Shown: positions 47,234-60,199 of the stretch, piece after piece | Layout of the letters: each line of letters starts with the position of its first letter | Numbering within the stretch: position 1 is the first letter of the stretch | Assembly (NCBI GenBank): GCA_946699065.1 | Contig: CAMPDV010000210.1 | Location: 1-64,000 of the forward strand | DNA: 64,000 nt | DNA from: Loxodes magnus | Lineage: Eukaryota > Ciliophora > Karyorelictea > Loxodida > Loxodidae | Reading direction: 5' to 3' | Position numbers and translations under genes: made by a program | Notes under the pieces: model-generated | The model's database searches: none | Told to the model about the DNA's origin: nothing | Seen by the model: the letters and a program-made list of their open reading frames with translations, nothing else

Positions 47234-50200
47234 TGTCTAATCATTACTTCCCGATACGATGAACTCTGAATCACTGGATATAGCCACAGATAATACATAA
47301 CTAGTGTGACCACTCATGGTCTTACAGGTACCTGTCTTGACGTCCCATAGTCTCACCGTCTAATCTGCACTTCCCGATACGATGAACTCTGAATCACTGG
47401 ATATAGCCACAGCATATACATAACTAGTGTGACCACTCATGGTCTTACAGGTACCTGTCTTGACTTCCCATAGTCTCACCGTCTTATCTCTACTTCCCGA
47501 TACGATGAACTCTGAATAACTGGATATAGCCACAGAGAATACATAACTAGTGTGACCATCATGGTCTTACAGGTACCTGTCTTGACGTCCCATAGTCTCA
47601 CCGTCTAATCTGCACTTCCCGATACGATGAACTCTGAATAACTGGATATAGCCACAGATCATACATAACTAGTGTGACCACTCATGGTCTTACAGGTACC
47701 TGTCTTGACGTCCCATAGTCTCACCGTCTTATCTCTACTTCCCGATACGATGAACTCTGAATCTCTGGATATAGCCATAGCATATACATAATGTGTGTGA
47801 CCACTCATGGTCTTACAGGTACCTGTCTTGACGTCCCATAGTCTCACCGTCTTATCTGCACTTCCCGATACGATGAACTCTGAATAACTGGATATAGCCA
47901 CAGATCATACAGAACTAGTGTGACCACTCATGGTCTTACAGGTACCTGTCTTGACGTCCCATAGTCTCACCGAATAATAATGACTTCCCGATACGATGAA
48001 CTCTGAATCACTGGATATAGCCACAGCATATACATAACTAGTGTGACCACTCATGGTCTTACAGGTACCTGTCTTGACGTCCCATAGTCTCACTGTCTTA
48101 TCATTACTTCCCGATACGATGAACTCTGAATAACTGGATATAGCCACAGATCATACATAACTAGTGTGACCACTCATGGTCTTACAGGTACCTGTCTTGA
48201 CGTCCCATAGTCTCACCGTCTTATCTCTACTTCCCGATACGATGAACTCTGAATCACTGGATATAGCCACAGCATATACATAATCTGTGTGACCACTCAT
48301 GGTCTTACAGGTACCTGACTTGACGTCCCATAGTCTCACCGTATAATCATAACTTCCCGATACGATGAACTCTGAATCACTGGATATAGCCAAGATCATA
48401 CAGAACTAGTGTGACCACTCATGGTCTTACAGGTACCTGTCTTGACGTCCCATAGTCTTACCGTATAATCTGCACTTCCCGATACGATGAACTCTGAATC
48501 ACTGGATATAGCCACAGATCATACATAACTAGTGTGACCACTCATGGTCTTACAGGTACCTGTCTTGACGTCCCATAGTCTCACCGTCAAATCTCCACTT
48601 CCCGATACGATGAACTCTGAATCACTGGATATAGCCACAGCATATACATAACTAGTGTGACCACTCATGGTCTTACAGGTACCTGTCTTGACGTCCCATA
48701 GTCTCACCGTACAATCATAACTTCCCGATACGATGAACTCTGAATCACTGGATATAGCCAAGATCATACATAACTAGTGTGACCACTCATGGTCTTACAG
48801 GTACCTGTCTTGACGTCCCATAGTCTCACCGTCTTATCATAACTTCCCGATACGATGAACTCTGAATCACTGGATATAGCCAAGATCATACATAACTAGT
48901 GTAACCACTCATGGTCTTACAGGTACCTGTCTTGACGTCCCATAGTCTCACTGTCTTATCATTACTTCCCGATACGATGAACTCTGAATCACTGGATATA
49001 GCAACAGCATTTACATAATCTGTGTGACCACTCATGGTCTTACAGGTACCTGTCTTGACGTCCCATAGTCTCACCGTCTAATCTGCACTTCCCGATACGA
49101 TGAACTCTGAATCACTGGATATAGCCACAGCATATACATAACTAGTGTGACCACTCATGGTCTTACAGGTACCTGTCTTGACTTCCCATAGTCTCACCGT
49201 CTTATCTCTACTTCCCGATACGATGAACTCTGAATAACTGGATATAGCCACAGAGAATACATAACTAGTGTGACCATCATGGTCTTACAGGTACCTGTCT
49301 TGACGTCCCATAGTCTCACCGTCTAATCTGCACTTCCCGATACGATGAACTCCGAATCACTGGATATATCCACAGAGAATACAGAACTAGTGTGACCACT
49401 CATGGTCTTACAGGTACCTGTCTTGACGTCCCATAGTCTCACCGTCTTATCTCTACTTCCCGATACGATGAACTCCGAATCACTGGATATAGCCACAGAG
49501 AATACATAACTAGTGTGACCATCATGGTCTTACAGGTACCTGTCTTGACGTCCCATAGTCTCACCGTCTAATCATGACTTCCCGATACGATGAACTCTGA
49601 ATCACTGGATATAGCCACAGCATATACATAACTAGTGTGACCACTCATGGTCTTACAGGTACCTGTCTTGACGTCCCATAGTCTCACCGTATAATAATGA
49701 CTTCCCGATACGATGAACTCTGAATCACTGGATATAGCCACAGCATATACATAATGTGTGTGATCACTCATGGTCTTACAGGTACCTGTCTTGACGTCCC
49801 ATAGTCTCACCGTCTTATCATTACTTCCCGATACGATGAACTCTGAATCACTGGATATAGCCACAGCAGATACATAACTAGTGTGACCACTCATGGTCTT
49901 ACAGGTACCTGTCTTGACGTCCCATAGTCTCACCGAATAATAATGACTTCCCGATACGATGAACTCTGAGTCACTGGATATAGACACAGATCATACATAA
50001 CTAGTGTGACCACTCATGGTCTTACAGGTACCTGTCTTGACGTCCCATAGTCTCACCGTATAATCATAACTTCCCGATACGATGAACTCTGAATCACTGG
50101 ATATAGCCACAGCAGATACATAACTAGTGTGACCACTCATGGTCTTACAGGTACCTGTCTTGACGTCCCATAGTCTCACCGTATAATCATAACTTCCCGA

Positions 50201-52633
50201 TACGATGAACTCTGAATCACTGGATATAGCCACAGCATATACATAACTAGTGTGACCACTCATGGTCTTACAGGTACCTGTCTTGACTTCCCATAGTCTC
50301 ACCGTCTTATCTCTACTTCCCGATACGATGAACTCTGAATAACTGGATATAGCCACAGAGAATACATAACTAGTGTGACCATCATGGTCTTACAGGTACC
50401 TGTCTTGACGTCCCATAGTCTCACCGTCTAATCTGCACTTCCCGATACGATGAACTCCGAATCACTGGATATAGCCACAGCATATACATAACTAGTGTGA
50501 CCACTCATGGTCTTACAGGTACCTGTCTTGACGTCCCATAGTCTCACCGTCTTATCTCTACTTCCCGATACGATGAACTCTGAATCACTGGATATAGCCA
50601 CAGCAGATACATAACTAGTGTGACCACTCATGGTCTTACAGGTACCTGTCTTGACGTCCCATAGTCTCACCGAATAATAATGACTTCCCGATACGATGAA
50701 CTCTGAGTCACTGGATATAGACACAGATCATACATAACTAGTGTGACCACTCATGGTCTTACAGGTACCTGTCTTGACGTCCCATAGTCTCACCGTATAA
50801 TCATAACTTCCCGATACGATGAACTCTGAATCACTGGATATAGCCACAGCAGATACATAACTAGTGTGACCACTCATGGTCTTACAGGTACCTGTCTTGA
50901 CGTCCCATAGTCTCACCGTCTAATCTCTACTTCACGATACGATGAACTCTGAATCACTGGATATAGCCACAGCATATACATAACTAGTGTGACCACTCAT
51001 GGTCTTACAGGTACCTGTCTTGACGTCCCATAGTCTCACCGTACAATCATAACTTCCCGATACGATGAACTCTGAATCACTGGATATAGCCACAGCATAT
51101 AAATAATGTGTGTGACCACTCATGGTCTTACAGGTACCTGTCTTGACGTCCCATAGTCTCACCGTCTTATCTCTACTTCACGATACGATGAACTCTGAAT
51201 CACTGGATATAGCCACAGCATATACATAACTAGTGTGACCACTCATGGTCTTACAGGTACCTGTCTTGACGTCCCATAGTCTCACCGTACAATCATAACT
51301 TCCCGATACGATGAACTCTGAATCACTGGATATAGCCACAGATAATACATAACTAGTGTGACCACTCATGGTCTTACAGGTACCTGTCTTGACGTTCCAT
51401 AGTCTCACCGTCTTATCTCTACTTCCCGATACGATGAACTCTGAATCACTGGATATAGCCACAGCATATACATAACTAGTGTGACCACTCATGGTCTTAC
51501 AGGTACCTGTCTTGACGTCCCATAGTCTCACCGAATAATAATGACTTCCCGATACGATGAACTCTGAGTCACTGGATATAGACACAGATCATACATAACT
51601 AGTGTGACCACTCATGGTCTTACAGGTACCTGTCTTGACGTCCCATAGTCTCACCGTATAATCATAACTTCCCGATACGATGAACTCTGAATCACTGGAT
51701 ATAGCCACAGCAGATACATAACTAGTGTGACCACTCATGGTCTTACAGGTACCTGTCTTGACGTCCCATAGTCTCACCGTACAATCATAACTTCACGATA
51801 CGATGAACTCTGAATCACTGGATATAGCCACAGATCATACATAACTAGTGTGACCACTCATGGTCTTACAGGTACCTGTCTTGACGTCCCATAGTCTCAC
51901 CGTCTTATCTCTACTTCCCGATACGATGAACTCTGAATCACTGGATATAGCCACAGCATATACATAACTAGTGTGACCACTCATGGTCTTACAGGTACCT
52001 GTCTTGACGTCCCATTGTCTCACTGTCTTATCATTACTTCCCGATACGATGAACTCTGAATAACTGGATATAGCCACAGATCATACAGAACTAGTGTGAC
52101 CACTCATGGTCTTACAGGTACCTGTCTTGACGTCCCATAGTCTCACCGTCTTATCTCTACTTCCCGATACGATGAACTCTGAATCTCTGGATATAGCCAT
52201 AGCATATACATAATGTGTGTGACCACTCATGGTCTTACAGGTACCTGTCTTGACGTCCCATAGTCTCACCGTCTTATCTCTACTTCCCGATACGATGAAC
52301 TCTGAATCACTGGATATAGCCACAGCATATACATAACTAGTGTGATCACTCATGGTCTTACAGGTACCTGTCTTGACGTCCCATAGTCTCACCGTCTTAT
52401 CTCTACTTCACGATACGATGAACTCTGAATCACTGGATATAGCCACAGCATATACATAACTAGTGTGACCACTCATGGTCTTACAGGTACCTGTCTTGAC
52501 GTCCCATAGTCTCACTGTACAATCATTACTTCCCGATACGATGAACTCTGAATCACTGGATATAGCCACAGAGAATACATAACTAGTGTGACCATCATGG
52601 TCTTACAGGTACCTGCCTTGACGTCCCATAGTC

Positions 52634-53251
52634 TCACCGTCTAATCTCTACTTCCCGATACGATGAACTCTGAATCTCTGGATATAGCCACAGAGAATAC
52701 ATAACTAGTCTGACCATCATGGTCTTACAGGTACCTGTCTTGACGTCCCATAGTCTCACCGTCTTATCTCTACTTCCCGATACGATGAACTCTGAATCAC
52801 TGGATATAGCCACAGCATATACATAATGTGTGTGACCACTCATGGTCTTACAGGTACCTGTCTTGACGTCCCATAGTCTCACTGTCTTATCATTACTTCC
52901 CGATACGATGAACTCTGAATCACTGGATATAGCCACAGCAGATACATAACTAGTGTGACCACTCATGGTCTTACAGGTACCTGTCTTGACGTTCCATATT
53001 CTCACCGTACAATCATTACTTCCCGATACGATGAACTCTGAATCACTGGATATAGCCACAGATAATACATAACTAGTGTGACCACTCATGGTCTTACAGG
53101 TACCTGTCTTGACGTTCCATAGTCTCACCGTCTTATCTCTACTTCCCGATACGATGAACTCTGAATCACTGGATATAGCCACAGCATATACATAACTAGT
53201 GTGACCACTCATGGTCTTACAGGTACCTGTCTTGACGTCCCATAGTCTCAC
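52634..53251 (-). CDS. Open WD40 segment, 205 codons, running out of frame at its end
   Basis: Four blades (SYVYA-RDK-LWN, SYVLS-NDC-VRIWN, SYVSA-NDK, HYVYA-RDK) are read in frame. After the one-base loss near 52,712 the last 30 or so residues are in another frame and end at a stop in that frame. The tail (Y-R-E-V-E-I-R-R) is the same shifted reading seen at other indels and is not a real C-terminus. Confidence 0.25.
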   Translation of the reverse strand: MRLWDVKTGTCKTMSGHTSYVYAVAISSDSEFIVSGSRDKTVRLWNVKTGTCKTMSGHTSYVLSVAISSDSEFIVSGSNDCTVRIWNVKTGTCKTMSGHTSYVSAVAISSDSEFIVSGSNDKTVRLWDVKTGTCKTMSGHTHYVYAVAISSDSEFIVSGSRDKTVRLWDVKTGTCKTMMVRLVMYSLWLYPEIQSSSYREVEIRR

Positions 53252-53491
53252 TGTCTAATCATTACTTCCCGATACGATGAACTCTGAATCACTGGATATA
53301 GCCACAGATCATACATAACTAGTGTGACCACTCATGGTCTTACAGGTACCTGTCTTGACGTCCCATAGTCTCACCGTATAATCTGCACTTCCCGATACGA
53401 TGAACTCTGAATCACTGGATATAGCCACATCATATACATAATGTGTGTGACCACTCATGGTCTTACAGGTACCTGTCTTCACGTCCCATAG

Positions 53492-53494
53492 TCA
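53492..53494 (-). other. Isolated in-frame TGA at framework Arg28
   Basis: AGA of R28 is TGA in this unit only, as far as I could read. Like the TAG near 7,057 it is a private stop outside the two hypervariable columns. Confidence 0.75.
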
Positions 53495-54968
53495 CACCGT
53501 CTTATCATAACTTCCCGATACGATGAACTCTGAATCACTGGATATATCCACAGATCATACATAACTAGTGTGACCACTCATGGTCTTACAGGTACCTGTC
53601 TTGACGTCCCATAGTCTCACCGTATAATCATAACTTCCCGATACGATGAACTCTGAATCACTGGATATAGCCACAGATGATACAGAACTAGTGTGACCAC
53701 TCATGGTCTTACAGGTACCTGTCTTGACGTTCCATATTCTCACCGTCGAATCATTACTTCCCGATACGATGAACTCTGAATCACTGGATATAGCCACAGA
53801 TAATACATAACTAGTGTGACCACTCATGGTCTTACAGGTACCTGTCTTGACGTCCCATAGTCTCACCGTCTAATCTGCACTTCCCGATACGATGAACTCT
53901 GAATCACTGGATATAGACACAGCATATACATAACTAGTGTGATCACTCATGGTCTTACAGGTACCTGTCTTGACGTCCCATAGTCTCACTGTCTTATCAT
54001 TACTTCCCGATACGATGAACTCTGAATCACTGGATATAGCCACAGCAGATACATAACTAGTGTGACCACTCATGGTCTTACAGGTACCTGTCTTGACGTT
54101 CCATATTCTCACCGTACAATCATAACTTCCCGATACGATGAACTCTGAATCACTGGATATAGCCACAGCATTTACATAATCTGTGTGACCACTCATGGTC
54201 TTACAGGTACCTGTCTTGACGTCCCATAGTCTCACTGTCTTATCATTACTTCCCGATACGATGAACTCTGAATCACTGGATATAGCCACAGCATATACAT
54301 AACTAGTGTGATCACTCATGGTCTTACAGGTACCTGTCTTGACGTCCCATAGTCTCACCGTCTAATCATGACTTCCCGATACGATGAACTCTGAATCACT
54401 GGATATAGCCACAGCAGATACATAACTAGTGTGACCACTCATGGTCTTACAGGTACCTGTCTTGACGTCCCATAGTCTCACTGTCTTATCATTACTTCCC
54501 GATACGATGAACTCTGAATCACTGGATATAGCCACAGCAGATACATAACTAGTGTGACCACTCATGGTCTTACAGGTACCTGTCTTGACGTCCCATAGTC
54601 TCACCGTACAATCATAACTTCCCGATACGATGAACTCTGAATCACTGGATATAGCCACAGATCATACATAATCTGTGTGACCACTCATGGTCTTACAGGT
54701 ACCTGTCTTCACGTCCCATAGTCTCACCGTCTTATCATTACTTCCCGATACGATGAACTCTGAATCACTGGATATAGCCATAGCATATACAACATTAGTG
54801 TGACCACTCATGGTCTTACAGGTACCTGTCTTGACGTCCCATAGTCTCACCGTCTTATCTCTACTTCCCGATACGATGAACTCCGAATCACTGGATATAG
54901 CCGCAGAGAATACATAACTAGTGTGACCATCATGGTCTTACAGGTACCTGTCTTGACGTCCCATAGTC

Positions 54969-55274
54969 TCACCGTCTAATCATGACTTCCCGATACGATG
55001 AACTCTGAATCACTGGATATAGCCACATCATATACATAACTAGTGTGTGACCACTCATGGTCTTACAGGTACCTGTCTTGACGTCCCATAGTCTCACCGT
55101 CTTATCATCACTTCCCGATACGATGAACTCTGAATCACTGGATATAGCCACAGAATATACATAACTAGTGTGACCACTCATGGTCTTACAGGTACCTGTC
55201 TTGACGTCCCATAGTCTCACCGTACAATCATAACTTCCCGATACGATGAACTCTGAATCACTGGATATAGCCAC
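54969..55274 (-). other. Unit pair with a two-base gain (GT), copy 1 of 3
   Basis: The plus strand reads ctagtgtgtgacc near 55,040 where other units read ctagtgtgacc, a gain of one GT dinucleotide in a short GT run. The reading then shifts and ends at a stop in that frame. Identical copies occur at 57553-57858 and 58170-58475, so a single slippage event was duplicated. Confidence 0.8.
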
Positions 55275-55277
55275 AGA

Positions 55278-57434
55278 TCATACATAACTAGTGTGACCAC
55301 TCATGGTCTTACAGGTACCTGTCTTGACGTCCCATAGTCTCACCGTCTTATCTCTACTTCCCGATACGATGAACTCTGAATCACTGGATATAGCCACAGC
55401 ATATACATAACTAGTGTGATCACTCATGGTCTTACAGGTACCTGTCTTGACGTCCCATAGTCTCACTGTCTTATCATTACTTCCCGATACGATGAACTCT
55501 GAGTCACTGGATATAGCCACAGCAGATACATAACTAGTGTGACTACTCATGGTCTTACAGGTACCTGTCTTGACGTCCCATAGTCTCACCGTATAATCAT
55601 AACTTCCCGATACGATGAACTCTGAATCACTGGATATAGCCACAGCATATAAATAATGTGTGTGACCACTCATGGTCTTACAGGTACCTGTCTTGACGTC
55701 CCATAGTCTCACCGTCGAATCATTACTTCCCGATACGATGAACTCTGAATCACTGGATATAGCAACAGCATTTACATAATCTGTGTGACCACTCATGGTC
55801 TTACAGGTACCTGTCTTGACGTCCCATAGTCTCACTGTCTTATCATTACTTCCCGATACGATGAACTCTGAATCACTGGATATAGACACAGCATATACAT
55901 AACTAGTGTGATCACTCATGGTCTTACAGGTACCTGTCTTGACGTCCCATAGTCTCACTGTCTTATCATTACTTCCCGATACGATGAACTCTGAATCACT
56001 GGATATAGCCACAGCAGATACATAACTAGTGTGACCACTCATGGTCTTACAGGTACCTGTCTTGACGTTCCATATTCTCACCGTACAATCATAACTTCCC
56101 GATACGATGAACTCTGAATCACTGGATATAGCCACAGCATTTACATAATCTGTGTGACCACTCATGGTCTTACAGGTACCTGTCTTGACGTCCCATAGTC
56201 TCACTGTCTTATCATTACTTCCCGATACGATGAACTCTGAATCACTGGATATAGCCATAGCATATACAACATTAGTGTGACCACTCATGGTCTTACAGGT
56301 ACCTGTCTTGACGTCCCATAGTCTCACCGTCTTATCTCTACTTCCCGATACGATGAACTCCGAATCACTGGATATAGCCGCAGAGAATACATAACTAGTG
56401 TGACCACTCATGGTCTTACAGGTACCTGTCTTGACGTCCCATAGTCTCACCGTCTTATCTCTACTTCCCGATACGATGAACTCTGAATCACTGGATATAG
56501 CCACAGCATATACATAACTAGTGTGATCACTCATGGTCTTACAGGTACCTGTCTTGACGTCCCATAGTCTCACTGTCTTATCATTACTTCCCGATACGAT
56601 GAACTCTGAGTCACTGGATATAGCCACAGCAGATACATAACTAGTGTGACTACTCATGGTCTTACAGGTACCTGTCTTGACGTCCCATAGTCTCACCGTC
56701 TTATCTCTACTTCCCGATACGATGAACTCTGAATCACTGGATATAGCCACAGCATATACATAACTAGTGTGATCACTCATGGTCTTACAGGTACCTGTCT
56801 TGACGTCCCATAGTCTCACTGTCTTATCATTACTTCCCGATACGATGAACTCTGAATCACTGGATATAGCCACAGCATATACATAACTAGTGTGATCACT
56901 CATGGTCTTACAGGTACCTGTCTTGACGTCCCATAGTCTCACTGTCTTATCATTACTTCCCGATACGATGAACTCTGAATCACTGGATATAGCCACAGCA
57001 TATAAATAATGTGTGTGACCACTCATGGTCTTACAGGTACCTGTCTTGACGTCCCATAGTCTCACCGTCGAATCATTACTTCCCGATACGATGAACTCTG
57101 AATCACTGGATATAGCAACAGCATTTACATAATCTGTGTGACCACTCATGGTCTTACAGGTACCTGTCTTGACGTCCCATAGTCTCACTGTCTTATCATT
57201 ACTTCCCGATACGATGAACTCTGAATCACTGGATATAGACACAGCATATACATAACTAGTGTGATCACTCATGGTCTTACAGGTACCTGTCTTGACGTCC
57301 CATAGTCTCACTGTCTTATCATTACTTCCCGATACGATGAACTCTGAATCACTGGATATAGCCATAGCATATACAACATTAGTGTGACCACTCATGGTCT
57401 TACAGGTACCTGTCTTGACGTCCCATAGTCTCAC
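55278..57434 (-). CDS. Longest open WD40 segment, 718 codons (17.5 blades)
   Basis: Seventeen and a half blades are read without a stop under the standard code, the longest such run in the window. It ends at a TGA at residue 7 (55,278-55,280). Upstream of the called GTG the frame stays open until the one-base loss near 57,509, so the called start is arbitrary. Blade types include NVVYA, SYVYA with SIS, DYVNA, HYLYA, SYVSA and SYVFS; residues 23-25 are mostly NDK, with RDK, NDS, YDC and YDY. Several blades carry D in place of G1 (M-S-D-H). The series NVVYA-NDK then DYVNA occurs more than once, showing internal duplication. There is no other domain. If any part of this window is translated under the standard code, this is the best candidate, but a terminus is still missing. 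Confidence 0.42.
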   Translation of the reverse strand: MRLWDVKTGTCKTMSGHTNVVYAMAISSDSEFIVSGSNDKTVRLWDVKTGTCKTMSDHTSYVYAVSISSDSEFIVSGSNDKTVRLWDVKTGTCKTMSGHTDYVNAVAISSDSEFIVSGSNDSTVRLWDVKTGTCKTMSGHTHYLYAVAISSDSEFIVSGSNDKTVRLWDVKTGTCKTMSDHTSYVYAVAISSDSEFIVSGSNDKTVRLWDVKTGTCKTMSDHTSYVYAVAISSDSEFIVSGSRDKTVRLWDVKTGTCKTMSSHTSYVSAVAISSDSEFIVSGSNDKTVRLWDVKTGTCKTMSDHTSYVYAVAISSDSEFIVSGSRDKTVRLWDVKTGTCKTMSGHTSYVFSAAISSDSEFIVSGSRDKTVRLWDVKTGTCKTMSGHTNVVYAMAISSDSEFIVSGSNDKTVRLWDVKTGTCKTMSGHTDYVNAVAISSDSEFIVSGSYDCTVRIWNVKTGTCKTMSGHTSYVSAVAISSDSEFIVSGSNDKTVRLWDVKTGTCKTMSDHTSYVYAVSISSDSEFIVSGSNDKTVRLWDVKTGTCKTMSGHTDYVNAVAISSDSEFIVSGSNDSTVRLWDVKTGTCKTMSGHTHYLYAVAISSDSEFIVSGSYDYTVRLWDVKTGTCKTMSSHTSYVSAVAISSDSEFIVSGSNDKTVRLWDVKTGTCKTMSDHTSYVYAVAISSDSEFIVSGSRDKTVRLWDVKTGTCKTMSGHTSYV

Positions 57435-58724
57435 CGTCTTATCTCTACTTCCCGATACGATGAACTCCGAATCACTGGATATAGCCGCAGAGAATACATA
57501 ACTAGTGTGACCATCATGGTCTTACAGGTACCTGTCTTGACGTCCCATAGTCTCACCGTCTAATCATGACTTCCCGATACGATGAACTCTGAATCACTGG
57601 ATATAGCCACATCATATACATAACTAGTGTGTGACCACTCATGGTCTTACAGGTACCTGTCTTGACGTCCCATAGTCTCACCGTCTTATCATCACTTCCC
57701 GATACGATGAACTCTGAATCACTGGATATAGCCACAGAATATACATAACTAGTGTGACCACTCATGGTCTTACAGGTACCTGTCTTGACGTCCCATAGTC
57801 TCACCGTACAATCATAACTTCCCGATACGATGAACTCTGAATCACTGGATATAGCCACAGATCATACATAATCTGTGTGACCACTCATGGTCTTACAGGT
57901 ACCTGTCTTGACGTCCCATAGTCTCACCGTCTTATCTCTACTTCCCGATACGATGAACTCTGAATCACTGGATATAGCCACAGCATATACATAACTAGTG
58001 TGATCACTCATGGTCTTACAGGTACCTGTCTTGACGTCCCATAGTCTCACTGTCTTATCATTACTTCCCGATACGATGAACTCTGAATAACTGGATATAG
58101 ACACAGATCATACAGAACTAGTGTGACCACTCATGGTCTTACAGGTACCTGTCTTGACGTCCCATAGTCTCACCGTCTAATCATGACTTCCCGATACGAT
58201 GAACTCTGAATCACTGGATATAGCCACATCATATACATAACTAGTGTGTGACCACTCATGGTCTTACAGGTACCTGTCTTGACGTCCCATAGTCTCACCG
58301 TCTTATCATCACTTCCCGATACGATGAACTCTGAATCACTGGATATAGCCACAGAATATACATAACTAGTGTGACCACTCATGGTCTTACAGGTACCTGT
58401 CTTGACGTCCCATAGTCTCACCGTACAATCATAACTTCCCGATACGATGAACTCTGAATCACTGGATATAGCCACAGATCATACATAACTAGTGTGACCA
58501 CTCATGGTCTTACAGGTACCTGTCTTGACGTCCCATAGTCTCACCGTCTTATCTCTACTTCCCGATACGATGAACTCTGAATCACTGGATATAGCCACAG
58601 CATATACATAACTAGTGTGACCACTCATGGTCTTACAGGTACCTGTCTTGACGTCCCATAGTCTCACTGTCTTATCATTACTTCCCGATACGATGAACTC
58701 TGAATAACTGGATATAGCCACAGA

Positions 58725-59828
58725 TCATACAGAACTAGTGTGACCACTCATGGTCTTACAGGTACCTGTCTTGACGTCCCATAGTCTCACCGAATAATAA
58801 TGACTTCCCGATACGATGAACTCTGAATAACTGGATATAGCCACAGATAATACATAATCTGTGTGACCACTCATTGTCTTACAGGTACCTGACTTGACGT
58901 TCCATAGTTTCATCGTCTTATCTCTACTTCCCGATACGATGAACTCTGAATCACTGGATATAGCCACAGCATATACATAACTAGTGTGACCACTCATGGT
59001 CTTACAGGTACCTGTCTTGACGTCCCATAGTCTCACTGTCTTATCATTACTTCCCGATACGATGAACTCTGAATAACTGGATATAGCCACAGATAATACA
59101 TAATCTGTGTGACCACTCATTGTCTTACAGGTACCTGACTTGACGTTCCATAGTCTCATCGTCTTATCTCTACTTCCCGATACGATGAACTCTGAATCAC
59201 TGGATATAGCCACAGCATATACATAACTAGTGTGACCACTCATGGTCTTACAGGTACCTGTCTTGACGTCCCATAGTCTCACCGAATAATAATGACTTCC
59301 CGATACGATGAACTCTGAATAACTGGATATAGCCACAGATAATACATAATCTGTGTGACCACTCATGGTCTTACAGGTACCTGACTTGACGTTCCATAGT
59401 CTCACCGTAGAATCATGACTTTCCGATACGATGAACTCTGAATCACTGGATATAGCCACAGCATATACATAACTAGTGTGACCACTCATGATCTTACAGG
59501 TACCTGTCTTGACGTTCCATAGTCTCACCGAATAATAATGACTTCCCGATACGATGAACTCTGAATCACTGGATATAGCCACAGCATATACATAACTAGT
59601 GTGATCACTCATGGTCTTACAGGTACCTGTCTTGACGTCCCATAGTCTCACTGTCTTATCATTACTTCCCGATACGATGAACTCTGAATCACTGGATATA
59701 GCCACAGAATATACATAACTAGTGTGACCACTCATGGTCTTACAGGTACCTGTCTTGACGTCCCATAGTCTCACCGTACAATCATAACTTCCCGATACGA
59801 TGAACTCTGAATCACTGGATATAGCCAC
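58725..59828 (-). CDS. Open WD40 segment, 367 codons (9 blades) with V-K-S-G and SES variants
   Basis: Nine blades bounded by TGA at residue 7 on both sides. It contains framework variants that are rare elsewhere: L-W-N-V-K-S-G, T-M-R-L-W, T-M-K-L-W and, near 59,410, V-S-E-S-H-D-S-T, where G21 is Glu. The last unit has the GTAGAATC marker and GGAAAG-like core of the frame-restored units in block A but lacks their extra base, so it looks like the in-frame relative from which they arose. Confidence 0.35.
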   Translation of the reverse strand: MAISSDSEFIVSGSYDCTVRLWDVKTGTCKTMSGHTSYVYSVAISSDSEFIVSGSNDKTVRLWDVKTGTCKTMSDHTSYVYAVAISSDSEFIVSGSHYYSVRLWNVKTGTCKIMSGHTSYVYAVAISSDSEFIVSESHDSTVRLWNVKSGTCKTMSGHTDYVLSVAISSYSEFIVSGSHYYSVRLWDVKTGTCKTMSGHTSYVYAVAISSDSEFIVSGSRDKTMRLWNVKSGTCKTMSGHTDYVLSVAISSYSEFIVSGSNDKTVRLWDVKTGTCKTMSGHTSYVYAVAISSDSEFIVSGSRDKTMKLWNVKSGTCKTMSGHTDYVLSVAISSYSEFIVSGSHYYSVRLWDVKTGTCKTMSGHTSSV

Positions 59829-60199
59829 AGATCATACATAACTAGTGTGACCACTCATGGTCTTACAGGTACCTGTCTTGACGTCCCATAGTCTCACCGT
59901 CTTATCTCTACTTCCCGATACGATGAACTCTGAATCACTGGATATAGCCACAGCATATACATAACTAGTGTGATCACTCATGGTCTTACAGGTACCTGTC
60001 TTGACGTCCCATAGTCTCACTGTCTTATCATTACTTCCCGATACGATGAACTCTGAGTCACTGGATATAGCCACAGCAGATACATAACTAGTGTGACTAC
60101 TCATGGTCTTACAGGTACCTGTCTTGACGTCCCATAGTCTCACCGTATAATCATAACTTCCCGATACGATGAACTCTGAATCACTGGATATAGCCAAGA

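Larger units (their letters stand above)
41300..49560 (-). repeat. Array block G: YVYDV/SSVSS units and a 1,844-bp tandem duplication
   Basis: The core of this block is a duplication of about 15 units: the landmark cagatgataca at 44,336 recurs at 46,180, and the one-base losses near 45,709 and 47,553 correspond. One-base losses of two recurrent kinds are common (gccaagatc near 41,628, 48,389, 48,757 and 48,879; gaccatcatgg near 42,267, 45,709, 47,553, 49,272 and 49,517). Other open segments are 41758-42246, 42495-42806, 42822-43229, 43548-43790, 47659-47901, 47905-48147, 48151-48399 and 48519-48767. Confidence 0.88.
49560..54360 (-). repeat. Array block H: HYYS and SYVSA units, dense one-base losses
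   Basis: A recognisable series (HYYS unit, GAG-to-GAC-linked S-I-S-S-D variant, V-TGA-S, YDYT, SYVSA) ends near 49,987, 50,724 and 51,585, that is at steps of 737 and 861 bp. TGA at Gly21 occurs four times (50,932, 51,178, 51,793, 52,408). One-base losses of the gaccatcatgg kind lie near 50,377, 52,589 and 52,712. The first V-R-I-W-N units, a subtype limited to the right end of the window, appear near 52,990. Open pieces include 49568-49987, 49991-50356, 50428-50724, 51178-51585, 52081-52392, 53555-53866 and 53870-54358. Confidence 0.87.
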
